A DNA stretch of 64,000 bases from JAIYDJ01 sp031400505 (GTDB lineage Bacteria; Pseudomonadota; Alphaproteobacteria; Rhodobacterales; Rhodobacteraceae): contig JANNPZ010000043.1 of the NCBI GenBank assembly GCA_031400505.1, positions 103,996 through 167,995 on the forward strand, read 5' to 3'. Position 1 is the first letter of the stretch. Every line of letters begins with the position of its first letter. A model generated the notes under the pieces. That model was not told the origin of the DNA and made no database searches. It saw nothing but the letters and a program-made list of their open reading frames with translations. Position numbers and translations under genes: made by a program. This document shows positions 17,013-25,950 of the stretch, piece after piece.

Positions 17013-17551
17013 GAGCTTGGCAGCTTTATGTCTCGGGAAAAGGCAGTGCGCCCTTTCGGTTTCAGCGTTTCGACAAGACAAAGCGTGCCTCCCCAGGCAC
17101 CCTATGTCCGGTCCGGTTGCCCGACGATGGCCGATCAAACCTCCGGCGAGCAGCACGAAGGCGGTTTCCCCCAGATGTTCAGGCCAGCGACAAGGCAGAC
17201 TTGCCGGGCGTTCCCGGTCCATGCCGCCCTGGCAAGGGCAGACGAAACGGCATCAGGAGGCTTCCATTTGATCAGACCGGACGTCGGGGTCACCAGGCCC
17301 GACTTGACGTGCCAGCAGTGTCCACAAAGCGGCACGATTGTGTCAATCTTTGGGAATCCGGGCGGGGCGCACAATCTACCCATGGACGGCATCTCTGGCC
17401 GAGCTACTGCAAGTTGTCCACAGATATCACAATGTATTTCATAAAGTTTCAAAAAATTAGAAATCGTGAGTGAAATCTGGCGAGACTATGGCTAAGGCCG
17501 TGTGATCATGTCCGATTCGCAGAAATTACCTTGCGCCAGCACGGGCGGGAA
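17013..17551. other. 539-base stretch without a confident gene
   Basis: Lies between the lipoprotein gene and the MoxR gene. The 17400-17500 part is distinctly AT-richer than the surroundings and may hold the lipoprotein promoter. One minus-strand frame (17135-17452, TTG start) encodes 105 residues with two CxxC pairs near its N-terminus, but it has no clear ribosome-binding site and no family I know. I do not call it. Confidence 0.5.
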
Positions 17552-18391
17552 CTACCGCGCGTTCCGCGCCATGAAGGCCAGTTTTTCGAACAGATGCACG
17601 TCCTGTTCGTTTTTCAACAGCGCCCCGTGCAGACGGGGCAACATTGTCTTTCCGTCGCGCTTCAGGTCTTCCGGTGTCAGATCCTCGGCGAGCAACAGCT
17701 TCAGCCAGTCCAGAACCTCGCTGGTGGAGGGCTTCTTTTTCAATCCGGGCGTTTCGCGAAGGTCCAGAAACTGCGTCAAAGCCACGGTCAACAGGCCGGG
17801 TTTGATGTCTGGAAAGTGAACACGCACGATTGCAGTCAAGGTCTCTGCGTCGGGAAACCGGATATAGTGAAAGAAACAGCGACGCAAAAATGCGTCCGGC
17901 AGGTCTTTTTCGTTGTTCGAGGTGATGATCACAACCGGGCGGTGCAGCGCCCGGATCGTCTCTCCTGTCTCGTAGACGTGAAACTCCATCCGGTCCAACT
18001 CTTGCAGCAGGTCGTTGGGAAACTCGATATCGGCCTTGTCGATTTCGTCGATCAGCAAGACAACCCGGCTAGGGGCGTCAAATGCCTGCCACAGTTTTCC
18101 ACGCCGGATGTAGTGGCCCACGTCATGCACCCGCGCATCGCGCAACTGGCTGTCGCGCAGACGGCTGACGGCGTCGTATTCATAAAGCCCCTGTTGCGCC
18201 TTGGTGGTCGATTTCACATGCCATTCGATCAGCGGCAGCCCCAGTGCCTTGGAAACCTGCCGCGCCAGTTCGGTCTTTCCTGTGCCGGGTTCGCCTTTGA
18301 CCAGCAAAGGGCGCTGCAGCATCACGGCTGCATTGACCGCCACTGTCAGGTCTTCGGTTGCAACATAGGCTTCGGTCGTCGCGAATTTCAT
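17552..18391 (-). CDS. MoxR-family AAA+ ATPase
   Basis: A 279-residue ATPase. Walker A is GEPGTGKT (33-40), Walker B VVLLIDEID (about 110-118), and sensor 1 ITSNNEKDLPDAFLRRC follows. I chose the ATG giving MKFATTEAYVATEDLTVAVN, which matches the family, over one 7 codons earlier. MoxR ATPases act as chaperones with VWA partners in maturing metal enzymes or surface complexes. The CoxE-type VWA gene lies downstream on the same strand, so the two are probably partners, although a 539-base gap and a lipoprotein gene intervene. Confidence 0.93.
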   Translation of the reverse strand: MKFATTEAYVATEDLTVAVNAAVMLQRPLLVKGEPGTGKTELARQVSKALGLPLIEWHVKSTTKAQQGLYEYDAVSRLRDSQLRDARVHDVGHYIRRGKLWQAFDAPSRVVLLIDEIDKADIEFPNDLLQELDRMEFHVYETGETIRALHRPVVIITSNNEKDLPDAFLRRCFFHYIRFPDAETLTAIVRVHFPDIKPGLLTVALTQFLDLRETPGLKKKPSTSEVLDWLKLLLAEDLTPEDLKRDGKTMLPRLHGALLKNEQDVHLFEKLAFMARNAR

Positions 18392-18560
18392 CGGTGCATC
18401 AAGCCTCTGCAAAGGGACACATGCAACTTAACGGCCCGTTGAAATAGTCGCAACCGCTAGTGACAAGCCAATTGCTTTGGGCTAGAGGGACGGCAATCAG
18501 GAGTGCAATCTGACAAGATCCCCGCTGTCAGAGCAAGACCGTGATCAGGAGAGAGCTGCG

Positions 18561-18983
18561 ATGAAAGCCGAAGTCTTTCTGCCCGAAGATTACCGACCCG
18601 CCGAAAGCGAACCTTTCATGAATGATCGGCAGCTGGAGTATTTTCGGCGCAAGCTGATCGTGTGGAAGCAGGAACTGCTAAATCAATCCGCCGAAACCAT
18701 CGACAACCTGCAAGACTCAGGGCGCAACGTGCCGGACATCGCAGATCGCGCCTCCGAGGAAACCGACCGGTCGCTTGAACTGCGCACCCGCGACCGCCAG
18801 CGCAAGCTGGTCAGCAAGATCGACGCGGCTTTGCGCCGGATCGAAAGCAGCGAATACGGTTACTGCGAAATGACAGGCGAGCCGATAAGCCTGAAGCGGC
18901 TGGACGCCCGCCCGATTGCCACGATGACGCTGGAAGCGCAGGAAAAGCACGAGCGGCGTGAGAAGGTCCATCGCGAAGACTGA
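18561..18983 (+). CDS. dksA: RNA polymerase-binding transcription factor DksA
   Basis: A 140-residue DksA starting MKAEVFLPEDYRPAESEPFM; AGGAGAG precedes it. The coiled-coil tip D59-x-x-D62-x-A64 (PDIADRAS) that reaches the polymerase secondary channel is intact. The zinc finger is degenerate: of the four cysteine positions only Cys102 remains, the others being Thr105, Thr123 and Ala126. Single-cysteine DksA proteins are known from Rhodobacter, where the homolog is functional as I recall. The role would be ppGpp-dependent control of transcription initiation. Confidence 0.93.
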   Translation: MKAEVFLPEDYRPAESEPFMNDRQLEYFRRKLIVWKQELLNQSAETIDNLQDSGRNVPDIADRASEETDRSLELRTRDRQRKLVSKIDAALRRIESSEYGYCEMTGEPISLKRLDARPIATMTLEAQEKHERREKVHRED

Positions 18984-19071
18984 GGCGGCACCTTGCGGGG
19001 TTGTGCCAGGATCGTAGCAGGGATTGGCTGACGCCGGGCTGATGGTCCGGCGTTTGCATTTAGGGGTGGCT

Positions 19072-20256
19072 ATGACATTGATCGGGCAACGCGTCACAGT
19101 GCTGGGGGCGGGGGTCGCGGGGTTGGCCGTAGCCTGTGCGCTGGCGTTGCGCGGGGCGGTAGTGACCGTGCTGGAACAGGCGGATGCCATCCGAGAGGTG
19201 GGTGCGGGGTTGCAGGTGTCACCCAACGGGGCGGCGGTGCTGCGCGCATTGGGTCTGGATGCGGCGCTGCAGGCTTGCGCGACACGTGCCGAGGCTGTCA
19301 CGCTGAAAGACGGCTTTACCGGCACGCCTGTGCTGCGCATGGATCTGGCGCGCTTGCGTCCCGAGCAGGGTTATCACTTTGTCCACCGGGCCGACCTGAT
19401 TGCCCTGCTTGAGACGGGCGCGCGGGCGGCAGGGGTGGATATCCGGTTGCTGCAAAAGATCACATCCGTCGATCTGAGCGGCGCACGTCCCTTGGTGAAA
19501 ACGGTGCAGGGCGGCAGGGAAGCCGATCTGCTGATTGGCGCGGACGGATTGCATTCGGCCACCCGCATCGCGCTGTGCGGCAAATCTGCGCCATTCTTTA
19601 CCCGGCAAGTGGCGTGGCGCGCGCTGATTGCCTGCGAACCCGGGGCACCTGCCGCGGCGGAAGTCCACATGGGACCGGGTCGCCATCTGGTGTCTTACCC
19701 GTTGCGATGCGGCACACTGCGCAACATCGTGGCGGTGGAAGAGCGCGACCGCTGGGTCGAGGAGAGTTGGTCGCTGCGCGACGATCCGGTTGAGGTCTGC
19801 ATGGCTTTCGCCGAGTTTTCACCGCTGGTGCGAGGCTGGCTGGACCAGGTTCAGGACGTCTGGCTATGGGGCCTATTCCGCCATCCGGTGGCCAAGTCAT
19901 GGCAACGGGCCTTGCCCGAAGGTGGGGTTGCGATTCTGGGGGATGCTGCACATCCGACCCTGCCGTTTCTGGCGCAAGGGGCATCGATGGCGCTGGAAGA
20001 TGCCTGGGTGCTGGCTGCGTGCCTTGCGCGCCATGATGGACTGGCGGCAGGGTTGGTCGCCTATCAGGCGGAGCGTTTCGACCGGGTCCGCCGCGTTGTT
20101 GCTGCGGCCAACGGCAATGCGCGCGCCTATCACCTGCGTGGCCTGCAGCGGGCGGTTGCGCATGCAGGGTTGCGGTTGGGTGGGGCTATCGCACCCGGTT
20201 TGGCGCTGCGGCGGTTTGACTGGCTTTACGGCCACGACGTGACACGCGACCAATAG
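19072..20256 (+). CDS. FAD-dependent aromatic monooxygenase (PHBH/salicylate-hydroxylase type)
   Basis: 394 residues starting MTLIGQRVTVLGAGVAGLAV, after AGGGGTGG. The Rossmann motif GAGVAG is at 12-17, the DG motif in LLIGADGLHSATR, and the GD motif in GDAAHPTLPFLAQGASMALE. Group A flavin monooxygenases hydroxylate aromatic acids or ubiquinone precursors with NAD(P)H and oxygen; the substrate cannot be assigned. A TTG codon at 19024 would add 16 residues, but the strong ribosome-binding site favours this start. It stands alone between dksA and aconitase; a repeat follows immediately. Confidence 0.88.
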   Translation: MTLIGQRVTVLGAGVAGLAVACALALRGAVVTVLEQADAIREVGAGLQVSPNGAAVLRALGLDAALQACATRAEAVTLKDGFTGTPVLRMDLARLRPEQGYHFVHRADLIALLETGARAAGVDIRLLQKITSVDLSGARPLVKTVQGGREADLLIGADGLHSATRIALCGKSAPFFTRQVAWRALIACEPGAPAAAEVHMGPGRHLVSYPLRCGTLRNIVAVEERDRWVEESWSLRDDPVEVCMAFAEFSPLVRGWLDQVQDVWLWGLFRHPVAKSWQRALPEGGVAILGDAAHPTLPFLAQGASMALEDAWVLAACLARHDGLAAGLVAYQAERFDRVRRVVAAANGNARAYHLRGLQRAVAHAGLRLGGAIAPGLALRRFDWLYGHDVTRDQ

Positions 20257-20323
20257 GGGGGCCTTCAGCCCCCCTCGGCGCGCGGCGCCTCACCCCCCGC
20301 GGATATTTTTCCAAGATGAAAGC
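20256..20323 (+). repeat. Intergenic repeat, copy 1: G/C hairpin plus GGATATTTTT-CCAAGATGAAAG
   Basis: GGGGGGC (20256-20262) and GCCCCCC (20268-20274) form a hairpin overlapping the monooxygenase stop. Further on come CACCCCCCGCGGATATTTTT and CCAAGATGAAAG (20291-20322). The same architecture recurs at 41805, 58671 and, partly, 63814. It probably acts as a terminator for the preceding gene. Confidence 0.7.
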
Positions 20324-20340
20324 GGAGAGGCAAAGGGCAG

Positions 20341-23037
20341 TCATGCTCGTGCGAGGTTGCGCAACACGTAGTGGAGCACTCCTCCGTGTTCGACGTATTC
20401 GATTTCTATTTCGGTATCGATCCGGCATTTGATCGGGATGATCCGTTCTGTGCCGTCCGCCGAGGTGATGGTGCAGTTCACCAGTGAAAGTGGTTTCAGA
20501 TCGCCGGCAAGCCCGCTGATCGACACGGTCTCGTCGCCCTTCAACCCCAAGGACTTGCGTGTCATGCCTTCGGTGAATTCGAAGGGGATCACCCCCATGC
20601 CGACAAGGTTCGAGCGGTGGATGCGCTCGAACGACTCGGCGATCACCGCTTTTACACCGAGGAGTGCCGTGCCCTTAGCGGCCCAGTCGCGACTGGAACC
20701 TGCGCCGTATTCTATGCCGCCGAAAATCACCAGCGGGGTTCCTGCGGCCTGATGGGCCATCGAGGCCTCGAAGATCGAGGTCTGCGTGCCATCCGGCCCC
20801 AGGGTGTAGCCGCCTTCGACACCCCCGGTTTCGCGGGCCAGCATTTCATTCTTGATGCGGATATTGGCGAAGGTGCCGCGCATCATCACTTCATGGTTGC
20901 CGCGCCGCGCGCCGTAGCTGTTGAACTCGGACACCGGAACCTGCCGTTCGGTCAGGTACTTGCCGGCCGGTGTGCCTGCCTTGAACGAGCCTGCGGGCGA
21001 GATGTGGTCGGTTGTGATCATGTCCCCGAGCAGTGCCAGAACGCGGGCGCCGGTGATGTCCGAGATCACGCCCTGAGTTTTTGCCATGCCTTTGAAATAG
21101 GGCGGATTCTGGATATAGGTCGAGGCGGCGGGCCAGTCATAGGTTTCGCTGTCGGTGATCTCGACCGCTTGCCATTTGGCGTCGCCCTTGAAGACGTCGG
21201 CGTATTTCTTCTGGAAGGCTGCGCGGGTGACGGTTGCCTCGACCAGTTCGGAAATCTCGGCGTTGGTTGGCCAGACGTCTTTCAGATAGACCGGCCCTGC
21301 GGTGCCCATCCCCAAAGGTTCAGTGGTGATGTCGATGTTCATGTCGCCCGCCAGCGCATATGCCACGACCAGCGGCGGCGAAGCCAGATAGTTGGCGCGC
21401 ACGTCGGGGCTGATGCGTCCTTCGAAGTTGCGGTTGCCCGACAGCACGGCCGTGGCCACCAGATCACCTTCGGAGATTGCCGCACTGATGGCGGGGTCGA
21501 GCGGACCGGAGTTGCCAATGCAGGTGGTGCAGCCATAGCCCACAAGGTTGAAGCCAATGGCGTCGAGGTCTTCTTGCAGGCCTGCGGCCTCCAGATATTC
21601 GCTGACGACCTGTGATCCCGGAGCCAGCGAGGTTTTCACCCATGGCTTTGCCGTCAGACCCAGCGCGCGCGCCTTGCGCGCCACCAGACCGGCCCCGATC
21701 ATGACGTAAGGGTTCGATGTGTTTGTGCACGAGGTGATCGATGCGATCACGACTTTGCCCGAAGACATGGTGAAAGCGTGATCCTTGACCGGAATTTCAA
21801 CATGCTGCGGACGTTTGAAACCGTTGTCCATCTCGCGGGCGAAGGCCGCCTTGGCATCGGTCAGAGGCAGGAAATCCTGCGGGCGTTTCGGGCCGGAAAT
21901 GGCCGGCACGATCGTACCCATGTCAAGGTGCAGGGTGCTGGTGTAAATCGGATCATAAGCCGCATCGCGCCACATGCCGTTCGCTTTTGCGTAAGCTTCG
22001 ACCAGCGCGATGCGTGCCTCGTCGCGCCCGGTGTTGCGCAGGTAACGGATCGTTTCGCCGTCGATCGGGAAAAAGCCGCAAGTCGCGCCATATTCCGGAG
22101 CCATGTTGGCAATCGTTGCGCGGTCGGCCAAAGGCAGGCGGTCCAGACCCTCGCCGTAGAACTCGACGAACTTGTTCACCACGCCGTGTTTGCGCAGCAT
22201 TTGAACCACTTTCAGCACCAGATCGGTGGCCGTGGTGCCTTCGACCATAGCACCCGTCAGCTTGAAGCCCACCACTTCCGGGATCAGCATCGACACCGGT
22301 TGACCCAGCATCGCGGCCTCGGCCTCGATCCCGCCGACACCCCAGCCCAGAACAGCCAGGCCGTTGACCATGGTGGTGTGGCTGTCGGTGCCGACCAACG
22401 TGTCGGGATAAGCAACCTCGATCCCATGCTGATCCTTGTCGATCCACACGGTCTGCGCGAGGTATTCAAGGTTGACCTGATGGCAGATGCCGGTGCCCGG
22501 CGGAACCACGCGGAAATTGTCGAACGCCTTTTGTCCCCATTTCAGGAAAACATACCGCTCCATGTTGCGCTCGTATTCGCGGTCCACGTTGGCCTGAAAC
22601 GCGCGCGGCGTGCCGTATTCGTCGATCATCACCGAATGGTCGATCACCAGATCAACCGGGGCCAAGGGGTTGATCTGCTGGGCTTTTCCGCCCAACCCAA
22701 TGATACCGTCGCGCATCGCGGCAAGGTCAACCACTGCCGGTACGCCGGTGAAATCCTGCATCAGAACGCGCGCCGGACGATAGGCGATCTCGCGCGGGTT
22801 TTTCCCGCCCTGCGCGCCCCAAACCGCAAAGGCCCGGATGTCGTCTTGACTGACCGTCTTGCCATCTTCAAAGCGCAGCATGTTTTCCAGGACCACTTTC
22901 AGGCTGGCGGGCAGGCGGGAAAAGTCACCCAGACCTGCTGCCTGGGCGGCGGGTATCGAATAGAATGCGATATTCGCTCCACCTGCGGTCAGGGTCTGGC
23001 GGGTCTTGGCGCTGTCGTGTCCAACGGTAACAGTCAT
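20341..23037 (-). CDS. acnA: Aconitate hydratase A
   Basis: An 898-residue aconitase of the AcnA/IRP type, starting MTVTVGHDSAKTRQTLTAGG after AAGGAGCC. The [4Fe-4S] cysteines lie in SITSCTNTSNPYVMIGAG and GYGCTTCIGNSGPLDPAI. Substrate-binding stretches include VGTDSHTTMVNGLAVLGWGV and, in the C-terminal swivel domain, YGAGSSRDWAAKG. It interconverts citrate and isocitrate in the TCA cycle. The 277-base gap to the divergent DUF1223 gene holds a 16-bp near-palindrome that may be an operator. Confidence 0.97.
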   Translation of the reverse strand: MTVTVGHDSAKTRQTLTAGGANIAFYSIPAAQAAGLGDFSRLPASLKVVLENMLRFEDGKTVSQDDIRAFAVWGAQGGKNPREIAYRPARVLMQDFTGVPAVVDLAAMRDGIIGLGGKAQQINPLAPVDLVIDHSVMIDEYGTPRAFQANVDREYERNMERYVFLKWGQKAFDNFRVVPPGTGICHQVNLEYLAQTVWIDKDQHGIEVAYPDTLVGTDSHTTMVNGLAVLGWGVGGIEAEAAMLGQPVSMLIPEVVGFKLTGAMVEGTTATDLVLKVVQMLRKHGVVNKFVEFYGEGLDRLPLADRATIANMAPEYGATCGFFPIDGETIRYLRNTGRDEARIALVEAYAKANGMWRDAAYDPIYTSTLHLDMGTIVPAISGPKRPQDFLPLTDAKAAFAREMDNGFKRPQHVEIPVKDHAFTMSSGKVVIASITSCTNTSNPYVMIGAGLVARKARALGLTAKPWVKTSLAPGSQVVSEYLEAAGLQEDLDAIGFNLVGYGCTTCIGNSGPLDPAISAAISEGDLVATAVLSGNRNFEGRISPDVRANYLASPPLVVAYALAGDMNIDITTEPLGMGTAGPVYLKDVWPTNAEISELVEATVTRAAFQKKYADVFKGDAKWQAVEITDSETYDWPAASTYIQNPPYFKGMAKTQGVISDITGARVLALLGDMITTDHISPAGSFKAGTPAGKYLTERQVPVSEFNSYGARRGNHEVMMRGTFANIRIKNEMLARETGGVEGGYTLGPDGTQTSIFEASMAHQAAGTPLVIFGGIEYGAGSSRDWAAKGTALLGVKAVIAESFERIHRSNLVGMGVIPFEFTEGMTRKSLGLKGDETVSISGLAGDLKPLSLVNCTITSADGTERIIPIKCRIDTEIEIEYVEHGGVLHYVLRNLARA

Positions 23038-23128
23038 GGCGTGGCTCCTTGAGGCTTCACAAGCGGGGCTGTCTGCGACACCGTTGTGCCCTATTCGGGG
23101 CCCGAGGTGCAAGCGAATCGGCAGCATT

Positions 23129-23144
23129 GTATGCAATTGTATAC
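23129..23144. promoter_or_regulatory. Near-perfect palindrome in the acnA-DUF1223 intergenic region
   Basis: GTATGCAATTGTATAC is palindromic in seven of its eight base pairs, centred on CAATTG. It lies about 92 bases upstream of the acnA start and about 170 upstream of the DUF1223 start. It resembles operators of FadR/FCD-type GntR repressors, but the regulator is not known. Confidence 0.45.
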
Positions 23145-23315
23145 CAAAATTGCCCGCAGTCACCACAAGAGATTCAGACCCCGTTTCCCGATGCCTTCGC
23201 GGCAAGGTTTCGTGCGCCCGATCAGCGGGCCTTTCAGGAAGCCTCGCAAAACCTTGATTGGCGGGGATTGGCAAATTTCACTAGACGGAACGCACATGAC
23301 GAGGAAGAGAACCCC

Positions 23316-24020
23316 ATGGTGCGATCATTGATTACCGCTGCTTGTGGCCTCTGGGCCGCCTTTGGCGCTCCGTTGGCAGCGCAGACCCAATCTGCGGTTG
23401 TGGTAGAGCTTTATACCTCGCAAGGGTGCTCGTCTTGCCCGCCTGCTGACGAATTTCTCGCCAGCCTTGCGCAAGATCCCAACGTGATCCCGCTGGCGCT
23501 GCATGTGGACTACTGGGATTACATCGGTTGGGCTGACAGCTTTGCAAATCCGAAGTTCACGGAACGTCAAAAGGCCTATGCCCATGCGGAAGGTAGCAAG
23601 ACGATCTATACGCCGCAGTTCATTATCAACGGTCAGGAACGGGTTGTTGGTCATTCACCAGGCAAGGTTGCTGCGCATGTCCTTGATTTGATGCAAGACA
23701 CTGGCGCAGTGCAGTTGTGGCTGGAACGCAAGGGTGATAAAGTGTCGATCCGTGCAGTTGCCATGGATCCACAAACCCGAAAGATGCGGGTTCAGCTGGT
23801 TCGCTATCTGCCAAGCCGGAGCGTTGACATAAAACGGGGCGAGAATGCCGGCCACAAGATCACGTATCACAACATAGTGACGTCGTGGAACAATCTGGGC
23901 GGTTGGGACGGGCGTGACGATTTTGCCGCAAACGTTGATGCTGCCGGAGATCAGCCGATTGTCGTGATCGTCCAGAGTGAAGGCCCCGGCCCGATCATAG
24001 CCGCAGCCCAGATCCCGTAG
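23316..24020 (+). CDS. DUF1223 thioredoxin-fold secreted protein
   Basis: A 234-residue protein with a signal peptide (MVRSLITAACGLWAAFGAPL, cleavage near AAQ). The mature N-terminus carries the DUF1223 block VVVELYTSQGCSSCPPADEF, in which Cys-Ser-Ser-Cys is a CxxC pair in a thioredoxin-like fold, then LALHVDYWDYIGWADSFANP and YTPQFIINGQ. The biochemical role is not established; a periplasmic redox function is plausible. GAGGAAGAG precedes the start. Divergent from acnA. Confidence 0.9.
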   Translation: MVRSLITAACGLWAAFGAPLAAQTQSAVVVELYTSQGCSSCPPADEFLASLAQDPNVIPLALHVDYWDYIGWADSFANPKFTERQKAYAHAEGSKTIYTPQFIINGQERVVGHSPGKVAAHVLDLMQDTGAVQLWLERKGDKVSIRAVAMDPQTRKMRVQLVRYLPSRSVDIKRGENAGHKITYHNIVTSWNNLGGWDGRDDFAANVDAAGDQPIVVIVQSEGPGPIIAAAQIP

Positions 24021-24026
24021 TCTGAT

Positions 24027-24920
24027 CTATTTCCAGCGACGATGGATCCAGAACCATTGGGCTGGCGTCGCGGTGACCCGCACCTCCAGCCGCTGTGTCA
24101 GCGCGAGGGTCATTTCTTCTGCCGACCCACGCTGGATCGGCGCTTCAAGCTCGATGTCGAAATCAAGACCATTCGCCGACCTTGTCGCAAAACTCGGGAT
24201 CAGCGGTACATCATAGCGCAACGCCATTTGTGCGCAGGACAAGGCCGTCAGCGCCGGTTTCCCGAGAAATGGCATTGATACACCGTCACTGGCATGCAAA
24301 TCGAACAGCATTGCCACGGCGCCTCCTCCTCGCAGATGCCGCATGAAACCGCCAAGACCCTGCCGGCCCTTTGCGAAAATCGGACCACCCATCGCGGCCA
24401 GGGTTTCAATATAATGCGCGTTGAAGTAGCGGTTCGACATCGGGCGATACAGCGCCGCCAGCGGCAGATCGTGCGCCAGCATGCAGGCCCGGATCGCTTC
24501 GTAATTGCCAAAATGTCCCGACACCAGAACAGCGCCTTGCCCCTGCTGCAGCACTGCGTATAGCACTTCGAGGCCGTGCCCCTTGGGCTGCAACCTTGCC
24601 ATGCGTGCCTTGAATGCGCGTCCCGAATAGTTTTCCATCACCGTCCGGCCGATATTGTCCAGAACCGCAGTCGCAAGGTCACTGCGGTCGCGAGGTGGCA
24701 TATCCGGATAAACCATCGCCAGATTTTGCAGCGCGCGCCGGCGATAGCCCGCCAGGGGTCCGATCACGGTGCGAATCGTCCACCCCATAAGCGGAATGCG
24801 CCATGTATAGGGCAGCAAAAGGTAGCCCCCGATCAACCCGCGCAAGACCAGATTGATCAGAAAATCCGCAAGTTGGAACGGCGCTGCAGCGAAATTCATC
24901 TTTTCAGGCGGGGCAGACAT
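24027..24920 (-). CDS. LpxL/HtrB-family lipid A acyltransferase-like protein
   Basis: A 297-residue protein with an N-terminal membrane region and the acyltransferase motif H-x4-E: His136 and Glu141 in SGHFGNYEA. A second conserved block is DLHASDGVSMPFLGKPA, followed by a C-terminal WFWIHRRWK, typical of late acyltransferases of lipid A synthesis. It would transfer a secondary acyl chain from acyl-ACP at the cytoplasmic face of the inner membrane. The Kdo transferase gene waaA lies elsewhere in the window (31491-32753). The next gene upstream, a permease, ends 9 bases before its start, suggesting co-transcription. Confidence 0.9.
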   Translation of the reverse strand: MSAPPEKMNFAAAPFQLADFLINLVLRGLIGGYLLLPYTWRIPLMGWTIRTVIGPLAGYRRRALQNLAMVYPDMPPRDRSDLATAVLDNIGRTVMENYSGRAFKARMARLQPKGHGLEVLYAVLQQGQGAVLVSGHFGNYEAIRACMLAHDLPLAALYRPMSNRYFNAHYIETLAAMGGPIFAKGRQGLGGFMRHLRGGGAVAMLFDLHASDGVSMPFLGKPALTALSCAQMALRYDVPLIPSFATRSANGLDFDIELEAPIQRGSAEEMTLALTQRLEVRVTATPAQWFWIHRRWK

Positions 24921-24929
24921 CGGCAGCCT

Positions 24930-25814
24930 TTACGCTAGGGTCCGCATCCGTGCGGCTTCGCTGTGCCAGACATAAAGACCTGCCGCCACGATCACAACTG
25001 CCCCGAAGATTGTCCAGTGGTCCGGGTATTCGCCATAAAGTCCGATGCCCCATCCGGTTGCAAACAGAATGCCGGTGTACGTAAACGGTGCCACTACCGA
25101 TGCCTCGGCCAATGTAAATGCGCGGATCAGGCACAATTGCGCGCCTGCGCCCAAAACGCCGATCAGGGCAAAGCCCCCAAAATCGGCAATCGCAACTGGA
25201 ACCCAGACCCATGGCAACACCGGCGAGGTGGCAAGCGTGCCAAAAGCTGCAGGCCAGAAAAGCGAGGCCCAATGACTTTCTCTCGCGCCGACGTGCCGGG
25301 TCAGCAATGCACTGATCGCAAAGCAACAGGCAGCGCCCAGCGGCAGCACGGCCGCGAAGCTGAAAACACCACTGCCGGGGCGGATGACGATCAACGCACC
25401 AACCATGGCGGTCCCGACTCCGATCAACCGGGCGAGGGTCAGACGCTCGCCAAGAAAGAAGGCTGCCCCGAGTGTGATCAATACCGGGTTGATGTCGGCC
25501 AGGGCCGTCGCCTCGGCCAGCCCGATGTAGTTCAAAGACAGGAAAAACAGGGTTGCAGCGCCCAGTTGCGTGATCGAACGCAAGAAATGAAAAACCGGGT
25601 ATTGGGTGGCGACGAGTTGCGTCAACCGTGGGCCAAGGATCAGCATCACAAGCACCATTTGTCCGCCAAACCGCGCCCAGATAACTTGCGGGGTCGGATA
25701 GCGAGCGACCAGATCCTTGGCAAGTGCGTCCATTGCCGTGAATATCAGAATAGAAAGCAACATCATAAGGATGCCCCGCGTTGTGGCGGTCGGAGTCGAG
25801 GTTGAACCGCGCAT
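24930..25814 (-). CDS. EamA/DMT-superfamily permease
   Basis: A 294-residue protein with about ten membrane segments in two EamA repeats (ILMMLLSILIFTAMDALAKD, ATALADINPVLITLGAAFFL, ASVVAPFTYTGILFATGWGI). Substrate unknown. AAAGGTCACC precedes the ATG. It shares the family and several sequence stretches with the permease at 4485-5417 (for example SVVAPF). The 136 bases between its start and the fliG stop contain no gene. Confidence 0.87.
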   Translation of the reverse strand: MRGSTSTPTATTRGILMMLLSILIFTAMDALAKDLVARYPTPQVIWARFGGQMVLVMLILGPRLTQLVATQYPVFHFLRSITQLGAATLFFLSLNYIGLAEATALADINPVLITLGAAFFLGERLTLARLIGVGTAMVGALIVIRPGSGVFSFAAVLPLGAACCFAISALLTRHVGARESHWASLFWPAAFGTLATSPVLPWVWVPVAIADFGGFALIGVLGAGAQLCLIRAFTLAEASVVAPFTYTGILFATGWGIGLYGEYPDHWTIFGAVVIVAAGLYVWHSEAARMRTLA

Positions 25815-25950
25815 GGTGACCTTTCGGGGGGGGCAATGCGCGAACCATAGGCCGCGCTCGCGCGCGCTGCAAGCCGATCAGGTGACATCAAAATCTGTCA
25901 CACCGGCTTTGTCGGATACGCGTTCTAGGCTTTGGCCTGCGATACTTCCC

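Noticed and set aside
17135..17452. Minus-strand 105-codon frame with two CxxC pairs
   Set aside because: It needs a TTG start, has no ribosome-binding site and shows no family I can recognise. The CxxC pairs could occur by chance.
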